Assembly (NCBI GenBank): GCA_019358975.1
Contig: JAHHIL010000004.1
Span: forward strand, 1-64,000
DNA: 64,000 bases
Origin: Trichocoleus desertorum ATA4-8-CV12
GTDB lineage: Bacteria; Cyanobacteriota; Cyanobacteriia; FACHB-46
Direction of reading: 5' to 3'
In this document: positions 27,562 to 36,798 of the stretch, one piece after another
Numbering within the stretch: the stretch's first letter is position 1
Layout of the letters: the number at the start of each line of letters is the position of its first letter
Notes under the pieces: generated by a model
Database searches by the model: none
The model's input: the letters and a program-made list of their open reading frames with translations, nothing else
What the model was told of the DNA's origin: nothing
Translations under genes and position numbers: made by a program

Positions 27562-28680
27562 TTAGCCACCAAAGGCAAAGGGGAAGGTGAGCTTGAGGGC
27601 CGCAGTCAGTAATAGGTTCACTAAGCCAACCGGTAGAAGAAACTTCCAACCTAAGTCGAGGAGTTGGTCAATCCGTACCCGTGGCACTGTCCAGCGGAGC
27701 AGAATCGCCAGGAAGATGAGGAAATAGGCTTTGAGCAGGGTCATGGTGATGCCCAAGGTCGCAGTGATGATTTGCAACCAAGGAGTCGTTTCGCTAATGC
27801 CGAACCAGTTAGAAATCAAACTCAGAGGGATGGGAGATTCCCAACCACCCAGGTATAGCACAGCGACAAAGAGGGCTGAGAGCACCAAGTTGACATAGGA
27901 ACCGAGATAGAAGAGGCCAAACTTCATTCCGGTGTACTCAGTTTGATAGCCAGCGACTAGTTCTTCTTCTGCCTCTGGTAAGTCAAAGGGAAGACGCTCA
28001 CATTCAGCGAGGGCGGCAATCCAAAAAATCAAGAACCCTACAGGTTGCCGCCAAATATTCCACCCTAGGATGCCGTAGCCCGCTTGCTGGTTGACGATGT
28101 CAATCGTGCTGAGGCTGTTCGACATCATCACGATCGCTAAGACTGACAAAGCGAGGGGAATTTCGTAACTAATCGATTGGGCTGCTGCCCGCAGACCCCC
28201 AATCAAGGAGTACTTGTTATTTGAGGCATACCCAGCCATCAACAAGCCGATCGGGGTAATGCTGGCGAGGGCAATCCAGAGAAAGACGCCGATGCTGAGG
28301 TCAGTAATTAAAAGATTCTGTCCGAAGGGCACGATCAGGTAGGACAGAAAAACCGGAATCACGACGATTGCGGGTCCTAGGGTAAACAGCCAGGGGTCAG
28401 CTTTTAAAGGGACAATATCCTCTTTCAGAACTAGCTTGAGGCCGTCTGCCAAGGGTGCCAGTGCGCCCATAGGCCCAATAAACTCTGGACCAATCCGCTG
28501 TTGTGCGGCAGCAGAGATTTTTCGCTCTAGCCAGACACAAGCTAATACACCGACTGTCGCGCCTATCAGCATCACGACCATCGGCAGGGGGAGCCAAACC
28601 AATCTGGCAATGTCGGTAGGCAAGCCCAGTTGCACGAGCGCTTGGATAAAACTTCCTTGTAGGTCAATTCCTGGATTCAT
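27562..28680 (-). CDS. ndhA: NAD(P)H-quinone oxidoreductase subunit 1 (NdhA)
   Basis: A 372-aa, eight-helix NuoH-type subunit at the quinone site of NDH-1. Family signatures include [21 protein letters not shown] and the early loop [15 protein letters not shown]. It is the first gene of the ndhA-I-G-E cluster and starts at the ATG at 28680. The cluster reads away from gltA, which lies 560 bp upstream on the same strand. Confidence 0.97.
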   Translation of the reverse strand: MNPGIDLQGSFIQALVQLGLPTDIARLVWLPLPMVVMLIGATVGVLACVWLERKISAAAQQRIGPEFIGPMGALAPLADGLKLVLKEDIVPLKADPWLFTLGPAIVVIPVFLSYLIVPFGQNLLITDLSIGVFLWIALASITPIGLLMAGYASNNKYSLIGGLRAAAQSISYEIPLALSVLAIVMMSNSLSTIDIVNQQAGYGILGWNIWRQPVGFLIFWIAALAECERLPFDLPEAEEELVAGYQTEYTGMKFGLFYLGSYVNLVLSALFVAVLYLGGWESPIPLSLISNWFGISETTPWLQIITATLGITMTLLKAYFLIFLAILLRWTVPRVRIDQLLDLGWKFLLPVGLVNLLLTAALKLTFPFAFGG

Positions 28681-29239
28681 GTTTTCAATAATGGCGATCG
28701 CTGAGTTCGTTCAACCAAATTAAAAGCGGCTGGGTTGGCAGCTTTGTAGTTTGTGGTTGCTGTCTGAATTCTCAATCCAGCAACACCCTAGATAGGGATT
28801 GATCAGTAAGTTTCTTTATGAAGAATGTTTGACCTCTACAGTGCTTAGTATATCGCTGGACGGGATTGTCAGTAGTCTTAGAAATAAGAAGTTGTACCTA
28901 CCAGATCTCTGGAATTTTTAGCTAAGGATGGCAGATCTGCCCCGGTTCCACATCATGCAAAAATTTAATTTGCCAGAACTCTATGGATTCTATAGAAAAA
29001 GCTGTTGGGTTATTAGAGGCGCACTCCTCATAACCGATTTAGATATTGCAATACAAAAAACCCCCAAACAACATGCTTGAGGGCTGGAGTTCCTGAAAAT
29101 CGTCACTTCGCCCATCCTACAAGCTTGATCCCGAACAGCAAGGGGGGTATGACCCATCACTGGCCGATTTTAGAGGGCGTTTCGGAGAGGCGATCGCAGT
29201 TTCAAAATCAAAGAGTTGGCCGAATGTGACTACCGCTTC
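28681..29239. other. Intergenic region between gltA and ndhA
   Basis: No convincing reading frame is seen in these 559 bp. It holds the gltA terminator (29055-29085) on the minus strand and presumably the ndhA promoter between there and 28681. I recognise no riboswitch or repeat. Confidence 0.55.
29055..29085 (-). terminator. Rho-independent terminator of gltA
   Basis: On the minus strand CCCTCAA pairs with TTGGGGG (one G-T pair) and six T residues follow (29060-29055). It lies about 155 nt after the gltA stop. Confidence 0.7.
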
Positions 29240-30379
29240 TCAATGGCGCTTCTCAATGGGCACATAAGGAGCTTCGTGAGTCCCGGTATAGATCTGGGTG
29301 GGACGGAAAATTCGGTTTTCGGCCAGTTGTTCTTTCCAGTGTGCTAGCCAACCAGCCACCCGCGAGATGGCAAAGACAGGCGTAAACAAATCGGTGGGAA
29401 TGCCCAATTTGCTGTAGACCAGACCAGAGTAGAAATCCACGTTAGGGTAAATTCCCTTGTGGGCCAATTTTTCTTCTACAGCTCGCTCTAGCTCAATGGC
29501 AATGTCGTAGTACTTATCTCGGCCAAACTTCTCGAATAGCTGTTCGGCCAGATTTTGCAAGATGGTGGCTCTGGGGTCTTTGACTTTGTAGACACGGTGC
29601 CCAAAGCCCATGATTTTCGCTTTGCGCTCCAAGAGATCATCGAGGTAGGGGCGGACATTGGCGACAGAGCCGATTCCCTCCAACATCGCTACCACTTCTT
29701 CGTTTGCGCCACCGTGGAGGGGGCCAGCTAGGGTGCCGACTGCTGAGGCAATCACGGCATAGGGGTCAGTCAAAGTTGAAGCCGTAACCATTGCTGAGAA
29801 GGTCGAAGCATTGATCGTATGCTCGGCATGGAGCGTCAGGCAAACGTCAAAGACTCGTGCGGCTAGGGGATCTGGCTCTTTCTCATTCAGCATGTACAAG
29901 AAGTTAGCGGCGTAATCCAAATCATCTCTGGGTTGGACTGGGTCGTTGCCTTTGCGAATCAGTTGGAATGCGGCCACCATCGTGGGAATTTTGGCTAGCA
30001 AACGCACTGCTGCCCCTCGAATATAAGCAGGGTTGTGCAGATCCCGGCGAGAGTAGAACAAACCCAGAGCGGCGGCTGAAGCTTGCAGGGCATCCATTGG
30101 GTGACCGCTCTCTGGGAAGCATTTCATCATGTCCCGCACACGGAACTTTACGCGGCGGTGGTACTGAATTTCATCTTGAAAGGCAGTGAGTTCTGCTTGG
30201 GTCGGCAGTTCGCCCCAAATTAGCAAATAGGCAGTTTCCAGGAAGGTACTCTTTTCTGCGAGTTCTTCAATCCGGATACCGCGATATTCCAGAACACCGC
30301 GCTGACCATCAACGTAGCTAATACTGGATTGGGTGGCAGGAATATTTTCTAGACCTGGCCGATACTCGCAGATAGACAT
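29240..30379 (-). CDS. gltA: Citrate synthase
   Basis: A 379-aa citrate synthase, joining oxaloacetate and acetyl-CoA in the first step of the (branched) TCA pathway that supplies 2-oxoglutarate. Active-site motifs are G-P-L-H-G-G-A-N-E and G-F-G-H-R-V-Y, with the catalytic Asp region near the C-terminus. I take ATG 30379 (MSICEYRPGLE) as start since cyanobacterial GltA proteins begin this way; an in-frame ATG at 30469 would add 30 unrelated residues. The gltA-ndhA neighbourhood is common in cyanobacteria. 2-methylcitrate synthase is possible but less likely without prp genes. Confidence 0.95.
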   Translation of the reverse strand: MSICEYRPGLENIPATQSSISYVDGQRGVLEYRGIRIEELAEKSTFLETAYLLIWGELPTQAELTAFQDEIQYHRRVKFRVRDMMKCFPESGHPMDALQASAAALGLFYSRRDLHNPAYIRGAAVRLLAKIPTMVAAFQLIRKGNDPVQPRDDLDYAANFLYMLNEKEPDPLAARVFDVCLTLHAEHTINASTFSAMVTASTLTDPYAVIASAVGTLAGPLHGGANEEVVAMLEGIGSVANVRPYLDDLLERKAKIMGFGHRVYKVKDPRATILQNLAEQLFEKFGRDKYYDIAIELERAVEEKLAHKGIYPNVDFYSGLVYSKLGIPTDLFTPVFAISRVAGWLAHWKEQLAENRIFRPTQIYTGTHEAPYVPIEKRH

Positions 30380-30539
30380 GGCTCTACCGTCCGATTGCTT
30401 AAGACATACTGAGGCTATACGACAACGGGTTGCAGGGGTGGAACTCCTGCGTAGGGGCACTGCCCCCACCCCCCTTGTTCACAAATAGGTTGTGAATCCT
30501 ATATCTAAGCTAACTTACCAGGAAACCGCGAGGGAAGTG

Positions 30540-31037
30540 TCATAGCAAGAACTTCGGTGGGCTGAGCCAAAACAAAGAACTATTTGCGATCGCCTGACCC
30601 GATCCTGGGATTGTTAGCCCAATCACTCCAGCTTTTTTTAATACCAAACCATCCCGCGCTTGTCCCCAAACTAGAGTTTCTGCCCAATTGCCCAGATCTG
30701 GCTGATGCCCCACGATCGCCAAACGAGCTTGGGGGTGCGATCGCTGCCACTCGTCAAACCAGATCAACCAAGCCTCTAAACTGCCATCGGGCGCTAAATA
30801 GTCTGATACTTCTAGCTGATCACTTAAGCCCTCAGATTGCAAGATTTCTGCTGTCTGATGTGCCCGGACTAGGGGACTCGTGAGAATCAAGTCAAATTGC
30901 AGCTTGAGTTCAACCAAGCGCTTGGCGACTTGGCGAGTTCTGCGACGACCCTCCTCGGTCAGGGGACGTTCCTCATCACGAGCATAAGTACCCCGCTCCG
31001 CCGCAATGCCATGACGAATGATGTAGAGGTCAGACAT
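30540..31037 (-). CDS. sixA: Phosphohistidine phosphatase SixA
   Basis: A 165-aa histidine-phosphatase-superfamily protein with the R-H-G motif (residues 8-10) and a second catalytic His in I-V-G-H-Q-P-D. SixA of Escherichia coli removes phosphate from phospho-histidine (HPt domains or the nitrogen PTS). Cyanobacterial members of this size carry the same annotation. It lies downstream of the DHH phosphoesterase gene on the same strand, separated by a dispersed repeat. The phosphorelay target is unknown; the HPt-bearing kinase at 5-8.5 kb is one possible substrate, by inference only. Confidence 0.9.
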   Translation of the reverse strand: MSDLYIIRHGIAAERGTYARDEERPLTEEGRRRTRQVAKRLVELKLQFDLILTSPLVRAHQTAEILQSEGLSDQLEVSDYLAPDGSLEAWLIWFDEWQRSHPQARLAIVGHQPDLGNWAETLVWGQARDGLVLKKAGVIGLTIPGSGQAIANSSLFWLSPPKFLL

Positions 31038-31058
31038 AGAAACTTTCTCTAGATAAAA

Positions 31059-31142
31059 CCTGACCCCCAGTCTCTTCCCTACCAGGGAAGGGGAGCTAGA
31101 TTCAAAGCCCCTCGCCTCGCAGGAGAGAGGTTGGGGAGAGGT
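31059..31142. repeat. Cyanobacterial dispersed intergenic repeat with hairpins
   Basis: An 84-bp C/G-rich stretch between sixA and the DHH gene contains TTCCCT-acc-AGGGAA (31075-31089) and CCTC-rich arms reading CCTCTCCCCAACCTCTC on the minus strand. Sequences of this kind are common between cyanobacterial genes; no coding capacity is seen. Confidence 0.6.
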
Positions 31143-31150
31143 TAGCTCAA

Positions 31151-32419
31151 CTAAATAAACGTGTCTTCCGGGCTCACCAATCGCAGCAGCTTTTGCTTGA
31201 TTTGGGCATCAAAGAGTTCCCATTTCATCTTGGCGTAGTCGGCATTTTCATTGAAGCCAGAGAGAAATCCCATCGGAATTTCAAACCCGCCAGCTGTGAA
31301 GCGACCACCACCAAAAAAACGGCCTTGAGCATCTTGACCAAAGGCTTCTTTAATAAACTCGTCTGGGTCGAGGGTGATCTTGCTGGTTCGCAAGGAGCCA
31401 ATCACGACTTCGAGTTCTTCGTCCTCATCGTGCACAATGCCATAAACTACAGCAGTATGGACGTTTTCTTCTGTGACCAAAAAGTCTGCGGCTTGCGGAA
31501 TGGCATCGCGATCGTCGTAACGTAAATAACCCACCCCAGCGATCGAGAAGTTGTTCTGTACGATGCGGTTGCGCAGCGATCGCTCAATCACGTCCATCAC
31601 CCGTTTAGAACGAGCTGACTGGAGGACCGCATTGAGCAGTTGGGTGTCGTAGAACCGACTTAAGTAGGCGGCAGCGAGAAAGTCCTCTTCCTGCGCCTGC
31701 ATTAGGGTGTTGGTATCAGAGCGCAGACCGTGCATCAGGGCAGTGGCACACTTCACATGCTGGCTAATGCTGCTGTCTAAAGTCAGTAAGCCTGCTTGGA
31801 GATAGTGGGCGCAGATAGTAGCAGTGGCCCGCGTATGAGGCCGAATGTCGCAGAATTCTGGGTTTAGTCCCCCCTGCATGCTGTGGTGATCAATCACAAC
31901 CGTAACGGGAAGGCCTGCCTGTTGCACCAAGGTCAGAAGCTGGCTGGTTGTGCCTTGGTTATCAATCAGAGCGCAGCCTTGGTAAACCGATAAATCTTTG
32001 TTTTTGGTACTCTGCACTGTCCAGCGCTGGACTGGCAAGTTGGTCAGCTTGACTAGGGCAATGTTTTCTTGGTGGCTGAGCGTGCCAGCGTAGACAATCT
32101 CGCACTGGATGTTGTACTGCTCAGCAATCAGTTTGTAGGCCCAAGCGGAAGAAAGAGCATCCGGGTCGGGAAAATCTTGCAGGATGATTAGTTGTCGCTC
32201 GCCTTCATGCCGTTCTAAAGTTTGTCGGAGCGCTTCTACTTTGTGGTCAGGTTTGGAGTCAAATGAGCGCTGAACTTGGCGATCGCCGACATTGGCAGTG
32301 GCTCGAACCTCTGGATACTCAACCCCTGGATATTCGACAGACTTGGCTTCCACGATTGGTTCTGCTGATTCTGAGTTTAGAACTAGACTGTTGCGAGACC
32401 TAAGCGAATTAGATGGCAT
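31151..32419 (-). CDS. DHH/DHHA1 family phosphoesterase (NrnA-like)
   Basis: A 422-aa protein. After a polar N-terminus (about 1-65) the DHH domain shows D-F-P-D-P-D-A-L (metal-binding Asp pair) and V-I-D-H-H (the DHH motif). The DHHA1 end carries G-R-F-F-G-G-G-R-F, the nucleotide-binding Gly-rich loop. Members degrade short oligonucleotides (nanoRNase), cyclic dinucleotide products or pAp. Which substrate applies here cannot be read from sequence. It is cytoplasmic and probably co-oriented with sixA. Confidence 0.88.
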   Translation of the reverse strand: MPSNSLRSRNSLVLNSESAEPIVEAKSVEYPGVEYPEVRATANVGDRQVQRSFDSKPDHKVEALRQTLERHEGERQLIILQDFPDPDALSSAWAYKLIAEQYNIQCEIVYAGTLSHQENIALVKLTNLPVQRWTVQSTKNKDLSVYQGCALIDNQGTTSQLLTLVQQAGLPVTVVIDHHSMQGGLNPEFCDIRPHTRATATICAHYLQAGLLTLDSSISQHVKCATALMHGLRSDTNTLMQAQEEDFLAAAYLSRFYDTQLLNAVLQSARSKRVMDVIERSLRNRIVQNNFSIAGVGYLRYDDRDAIPQAADFLVTEENVHTAVVYGIVHDEDEELEVVIGSLRTSKITLDPDEFIKEAFGQDAQGRFFGGGRFTAGGFEIPMGFLSGFNENADYAKMKWELFDAQIKQKLLRLVSPEDTFI

Positions 32420-32589
32420 ACTGGCACAAAGTTGGGGTTAGAATCGTATTCCCAATCGCGGCAATGCTATAAACTTGGCAGAAATCAGCGATTGAGCTGT
32501 TGATCTGTACACCCTGATCTTCGCAAAAAACTCGCAGAACGGCATACCCCCGCAGACTACCTATGAAGCCATAGATAGCGCCAGCACCC

Positions 32590-33145
32590 TACTTTAACTC
32601 TCAGTAGGTGAAGTACCCGACGCTGATTGCAAGCAATACAGCACGGGCTTCCTGTTTCAACAGCCACTGCCTCCACCTTGCAAGCAAAGTATTGGTCTGA
32701 CGCAGCTTCTGGAGGTTTTGGTCATGTCTGCATTCGCAGCACATCCCACTGACTCCCGTGATAGTTGCCTACCACCCAGGCAGCAACCCGCCTTCCGCAG
32801 GTTGATAACTTTTGCTTTTGCTTCTCTTGGATTTACGCCATGGCGACCAGCTGGAGAAAACAGCTTCCCTGAACTACCGATCTATCTGCGGCAAGAGTCG
32901 AACCTCTACTTTGAAGTTTGCCTGTCTGTTCGATGCGGTCAGGTGGGTTGTTAAACCATCTAAATTATACCTTGAAACCCTTGCTATGAATAGACTTCAA
33001 GCCTTCTATTTGCTCGATAGGTTGGCGATGCGTCGCTCACCTACTCCACCCGCCCATGGCATCGTTCGGGGTGAGACTCCTCATCGCCGGACTCCCTATC
33101 CCGACGCTGACTTTTCAAGTACAGCGCGGGGCTTCCGTCGCTAGC
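32590..33145 (-). mobile_element. Decayed IS200/IS605-type (TnpB element) remnants
   Basis: This 560-bp region has no intact gene. Two similar minus-strand motifs begin GGAAGCCC(C)GCGCTGTA or its close variant, continue to CAGCGTCGGG and would form short hairpins. They lie at about 32620-32665 and 33095-33140 and resemble the right ends of cyanobacterial TnpB elements. The minus-strand frames between them are broken by several stops. Frames on + at 32718-32954 and 32812-33144 show no coding character. I infer one or two internally deleted elements; a profile search is needed. Confidence 0.4.
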
Positions 33146-33157
33146 TAAAAATACCAA

Positions 33158-33189
33158 TTAAAAACCCCGTGCTTACCTAAACACGGGGT
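33158..33189 (-). terminator. Rho-independent terminator of the HNH gene
   Basis: CCCCGTG (33165-33171) and CACGGGG (33182-33188) pair perfectly and a T run follows on the minus strand (33164-33160). The stem directly abuts the HNH stop codon. Confidence 0.85.
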
Positions 33190-33686
33190 CAGATCCCAAT
33201 CACATATTTGCGCCATTCTTGATGCCCGCCGTTTTTGACGTGCTTGGTGACTTCAAAGTAGAGGCCACTATGAGGTTTGCGCGGTGGATACTCTAGAGGC
33301 ATGTTGGCTTCTTTCGGAGTGCGGTTGCCTTTTTTGACATTACAGCGAACACAAGCAGTCACAATATTTTCCCAACTATCACCGCCGCCACGCGATCGCG
33401 GAATCACATGGTCGAGGGTCAGGTCGTCGCCACTGTAGCCACAGTATTGACAAGAGTGACTATCTCGGTGGAGGATATTTCGTCGGGTCAGTGGAATTTC
33501 CTTATAAGGAACCCGGACATAATGCCGCAGCCGAATCACGGTGGGCAGTGGGAAATCAGAGTAAACACATTTGCCGTTGTGTTCTACCTGTTCTGCTTTG
33601 CCTTTGAGAAGTAAAACGATCGCCCGTCGCCAGCTCGTAATGTTGAGTGGTTCGTAGGAGGCGTTTAGCACCAGAACCTTGCTCAT
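33189..33686 (-). CDS. HNH endonuclease family protein
   Basis: A 165-aa HNH protein with zinc-type C-Q-Y-C and C-V-R-C pairs and the HNH core L-D-H-V-I-P-R-S-R-G-G ... W-E-N-I-V-T-A-C ... N-V-K-K-G-N. It resembles a widespread single-copy cyanobacterial HNH family whose biological role is not established; the absence of a methylase or mobile element around it argues against a classical restriction function. The start is ATG 33686 (MSKVLVLNASYEPLN), the usual family start. Confidence 0.88.
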   Translation of the reverse strand: MSKVLVLNASYEPLNITSWRRAIVLLLKGKAEQVEHNGKCVYSDFPLPTVIRLRHYVRVPYKEIPLTRRNILHRDSHSCQYCGYSGDDLTLDHVIPRSRGGGDSWENIVTACVRCNVKKGNRTPKEANMPLEYPPRKPHSGLYFEVTKHVKNGGHQEWRKYVIGI

Positions 33687-33833
33687 TGATGGTTGACAGA
33701 GAGAATATTTTTCCAGATAGTAACACAGCTAACATCTGCTCTGCCGAGTCTAGAAGGGGTTAAGCCTATTTAGGCAACCTCAATCTCAGAAATAGTTTTT
33801 CTTCCTACTAAAAAATAAGGTTTTATCTCTCCT

Positions 33834-34169
33834 CTACCTTTGGAGCGGAATTCGAACCCCCAACGGAGTGGCTAAGCATTGTTGGAGTAATTCCTTGTAC
33901 TGCCACAGGTTCGCTGCCTGCTTGATAAAGGCAGAGTGACTACCCAAACGAGGAAACTAATCCAACCAATGGCGGCGGAAATACCGCCAAATCGCTTGGT
34001 CAGTATTGATTCTTTGGTACTCTGCCACAATTGCCATCCTGATCACCTCACTGTTAGCTAAAGCAGGTGCAAAGCCTTTAGGTCGAATCGGATGCCCCTA
34101 GGTCATTTCCTTTAGCAAGTCGTCCACACAGCAGAAAACCGCAATGATAAACTCGTCAATAGAAACCAT
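33834..34169 (-). pseudogene. IS982-type transposase, N-terminal fragment with two in-frame stops
   Basis: Reading the minus strand from ATG 34169 gives MVSIDEFIIAVFCCVDDLL, then an in-frame TAG (34100-34098), then a frame including K-G-F-A-P-A-L-A-N-S-E-V-I and W-R-Y-F-R-R-H-W-L-D. A second TAG follows (33959-33957) where a Trp codon is expected, then F-P-R-L-G-S-H-S-A-F and K-Q-A-A-N-L-W before a final stop at 33834. This is the order of motifs at the N-terminus of IS982-family transposases (about 290 aa when intact). The catalytic C-terminal two thirds are missing. The frame is kept across both stops, so decay is by point changes plus truncation. Confidence 0.75.
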
Positions 34170-34246
34170 AAGTCCCACTCAGCCTAGATAGGTTGTACTT
34201 CTGGCATCATTAAGTAGGACTTTCCATTGCGTGATACAAACCAAAA

Positions 34247-34747
34247 TTACTGAAGGCTTCTGTAAAGTTCTCTTATTAAATCGCCCGTTTCAGCATCATA
34301 AGCTCCTACAACTTGAGCATTCTTAATTACGCCTACTTTAGGATGATCAATGCCTTCTGGATAATAGGATTCAACAACCCATACGAGATGGTCAGGCGAC
34401 ACTTGCGTAAAGTCCTTGACCTTCGTATCGTAAGTTTGATGATACTCTCCAAATGTTTTTAGTTCTACCTTTTGAAGTTTGCCTTTTTTTTCTGCTATCT
34501 TATCTTTCTTGATTTTTTTGTTAATGTCGAATAACTTGTCCTTTGAAGTACCCTTGTTCGCTCTAAAGACGGGTTCTGGATTGCTATTTACTTTAGGGAT
34601 AATTGGACCTGTTGGGTCTGGATTCAGGTTGACTGCATCATCTGCTGTATATCCTTCAGGTTTTTGATCCATCACAGCATTAACACTCAAAACGAATAGG
34701 GGAATTGTAAGAAGCGCTAAAAAAGCAATTATCTTTTTAAAGTCCAT
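34247..34747 (-). CDS. Hypothetical exported/anchored protein
   Basis: A 166-aa protein with an N-terminal hydrophobic segment (about 5-22) that acts as a signal or anchor. A Lys-rich central part (about 75-100) and a C-terminal region with W-V-V-E-S-Y-Y-P-E-G follow. No known domain is recognised. The ATG at 34747 is preferred; an in-frame TTG at 34753 is possible. It is AT-rich and sits beside a decayed transposase, so horizontal origin is plausible. Confidence 0.55.
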   Translation of the reverse strand: MDFKKIIAFLALLTIPLFVLSVNAVMDQKPEGYTADDAVNLNPDPTGPIIPKVNSNPEPVFRANKGTSKDKLFDINKKIKKDKIAEKKGKLQKVELKTFGEYHQTYDTKVKDFTQVSPDHLVWVVESYYPEGIDHPKVGVIKNAQVVGAYDAETGDLIRELYRSLQ

Positions 34748-34844
34748 GACCAAATCTCTTTACTTTTTTATTTCTCTTTACTTTTTTACCTGCAAGTTTT
34801 ACTTTCAAAGCTACTTTCGTGTGGTAAAGGTTGAGAATGAAGAA

Positions 34845-34967
34845 CTATTGGCATGGCGCGCATACCGTTAAATTGTCATTTTTATGACAGCTTGGCTCTT
34901 CTAAAAGTTTCTGCACCTGCTCCCAAGAAATATTATTAATTCTATAAATTTTCTGTTTTTCGCTCAT
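34845..34967 (-). CDS. Possible 40-aa Cys-containing small protein
   Basis: The minus-strand frame from ATG 34967 to TAG encodes 40 residues starting MSEKQKIYRINNISWEQVQ and ending V-C-A-P-C-Q, with three cysteines. The N-terminal part looks like a short amphipathic helix. There is no clear Shine-Dalgarno. It shares strand with the neighbouring unknown gene. It may be real or chance. Confidence 0.25.
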   Translation of the reverse strand: MSEKQKIYRINNISWEQVQKLLEEPSCHKNDNLTVCAPCQ

Positions 34968-35124
34968 ATTTAGAATCTTTAGAAGAATAGAACTATTGTG
35001 GATGAATGGGTTTATCCTGTTCCCTTGTTACACTGCTGGTAAATTTTATTAGCCTGCTCTGCGGTTGGCAGGGTTAGGTGCTTCGCCTTAGGTTGGCAGT
35101 GGTGTGAGTCGAGGAGTGATAGAG

Positions 35125-36345
35125 ATGCTGAGCCAAAAGCCTGAACAAAAAATGGCCCCAATTCGACGAGAGGTGCCCAGAGAGCCTCTGTGTGAGCGAG
35201 CTTGGGTAGAAGTCGATTTGAATGCCTTGGCACATAACATTCGGCAGCTCAAGGGGTTGCTAGCGCCTAAAACGTCACTCATGGCAGTGGTGAAAGCAGA
35301 TGCCTATGGTCATGGAGCTGTAACTGTGGCCGAGACGGTGTTGCAACATGGCGCGACTTGGCTAGGAGTCGCAACAATTCCTGAAGGCATTGCGCTCCGA
35401 GAGGCAGGCATTGCAGCGCCGATTTTAGTCTTAGGGGCAACCTACACGCCAGAGCAAATCCGGGCGATCGCCCACTGGCAACTACAACCCACGCTGGGTA
35501 GCCCCAAGCAAGCATTGGTGTTCTCAGAAACCCTAAGTGACATGTCTCAGCCTCCTCTGCTACCTGTCCATATCAAGCTGGATACAGGCATGTCTCGTTT
35601 GGGTACTCCCTGGCAACAAGCGATCGCATTTGTGCAGTTAGTAGAGCGTTTGCCACATTTGAAAATTGCCAGCATTTACTCCCATCTAGCGACTGCTGAC
35701 AGCCCTGACCCTACAATCATGCGGCTGCAACAAGAACGATTTGAAGCGGCGATCGCACAACTGCAAGCCACAGGAATAGTGTTGCCTCGGCTGCATTTAG
35801 CCAACTCAGCAGCGACTCTGACGGATGCAAATTTGCATTACGACTTGGTGCGGGTCGGCCTAGCAATGTATGGTCTCTATCCCGCTCCCCATTTGCAAAC
35901 GGTAGTAGACCTGAAGCCAGCCCTGCAAGTCAAGGCGCGAGTCACCCAAGTGAAAACAATTCAACCAGGCACAGGAGTCAGCTACAGCCACAAGTTCGTC
36001 GCTGACCGAGAAATGACGATTGCAGTGGTGGGAATTGGCTATGCCGATGGGGTGCCCCGTAATCTGTCCAATCAACTCACAGGGCTGATCCGGGGACGAC
36101 GGGTACGGCAGTTGGGAGCTGTGACCATGGATCAACTGATGATTGATGTGACGGACATTCCCCATTTAGAGGCTGGGGAAGTAGTGACGCTGTTAGGTGA
36201 AGATGGCCGCGATCGCATTACTGCCGATGACTGGGCCACCACTTTAGGTACGATTTCTTGGGAGATTCTCTGTGGTTTCAAGCATCGTTTGCCACGGGTA
36301 GCCGTCGGACAAAGCTATTCTTCAGAACAGCAACTTTTGTCGTAG
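35125..36345 (+). CDS. alr: Alanine racemase
   Basis: A 406-aa PLP enzyme that interconverts L- and D-alanine for peptidoglycan. PLP lysine is Lys57 in V-V-K-A-D-A-Y-G-H-G, and the second catalytic residue, Tyr of G-V-S-Y-S-H-K-F, is present. The usual length is about 370-400 aa; here a short N-terminal extension precedes the barrel. The ATG at 35125 with GGAG eight bases upstream is preferred over a GTG at 35104. It stands alone between accessory DNA and a convergent small gene. Confidence 0.96.
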   Translation: MLSQKPEQKMAPIRREVPREPLCERAWVEVDLNALAHNIRQLKGLLAPKTSLMAVVKADAYGHGAVTVAETVLQHGATWLGVATIPEGIALREAGIAAPILVLGATYTPEQIRAIAHWQLQPTLGSPKQALVFSETLSDMSQPPLLPVHIKLDTGMSRLGTPWQQAIAFVQLVERLPHLKIASIYSHLATADSPDPTIMRLQQERFEAAIAQLQATGIVLPRLHLANSAATLTDANLHYDLVRVGLAMYGLYPAPHLQTVVDLKPALQVKARVTQVKTIQPGTGVSYSHKFVADREMTIAVVGIGYADGVPRNLSNQLTGLIRGRRVRQLGAVTMDQLMIDVTDIPHLEAGEVVTLLGEDGRDRITADDWATTLGTISWEILCGFKHRLPRVAVGQSYSSEQQLLS

Positions 36346-36357
36346 TTTTCTAGGGCA

Positions 36358-36633
36358 TTACCAAAAACCTGGCAAATCTTGCTGGGGTAACTCGCGATCG
36401 CCAAGCTTAGAAGGGGGGCGATCGCTGCTCCAAGCCCACCAAGCAAAGCCGCACCGACACAGGTAAAACTCTTGCCATTTGCGGCGATGGTTTTCTGTAA
36501 ACACAGGCGATCGGCGATTAATCCAAACTTGTTGGGCTTCTAGGCTGGGTGCGTGACACTGAGGACAATGAAATTCATAGGCGTGAATAGCTGATTGAGT
36601 CCAGTCAGGTGCAATGGGATCGAAAGCGTCCAT
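36358..36633 (-). CDS. Small zinc-ribbon-like protein, unknown function
   Basis: A 91-aa protein with C-P-Q-C (residues 24-27) and C-R-C (about 59-61), spaced as in a treble-clef or zinc-ribbon fold, and several tryptophans. It is convergent with alr, 12 bp apart. Proteins of this kind are known in cyanobacteria only as conserved hypotheticals; nucleic-acid or protein binding is a guess. Confidence 0.65.
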   Translation of the reverse strand: MDAFDPIAPDWTQSAIHAYEFHCPQCHAPSLEAQQVWINRRSPVFTENHRRKWQEFYLCRCGFAWWAWSSDRPPSKLGDRELPQQDLPGFW

Positions 36634-36700
36634 GCCAAGAGTTACTGAAATTCACTGTCTATTATTAGCGCGATCGCAGGGTGTTTACCAGGGGCAACCA

Positions 36701-36798
36701 ACTTCGGTGGTTCAAGTGCGGTAAATCTTAAGGTTTTAAGAAATTCCAGCCTTAACAGTCCTGCTTAAGGTTTCACTAGAACCGAAGTGCTATTTTTT
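36701..36798 (+). promoter_or_regulatory. Structured leader with terminator-like end upstream of nucleoside transporter
   Basis: ACTTCGG (36701-36707) pairs with CCGAAGT (36782-36788), extendable by GGTTC/GAACC alternatives. The interval holds CTTAAGG/CCTTAA repeats, and six T residues follow (36793-36798). It ends about 120 bp before the transporter start. It could be an attenuator or an unrelated terminator; no known riboswitch class is recognised. Confidence 0.3.

Noticed and set aside
32718-33144. Two plus-strand frames (78 and 110 aa)
   Set aside because: They lie across decayed transposon-like sequence on the opposite strand, lack start signals and show no domain.
33835-33930. tRNA 3'-half-like sequence on the minus strand (GGTTCGAATTCCGCTCCA)
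   Set aside because: The T-arm match has several weak pairs and no matching acceptor stem was found. The same bases translate in frame as the distal part of the IS982-type transposase remnant, which explains the sequence better.
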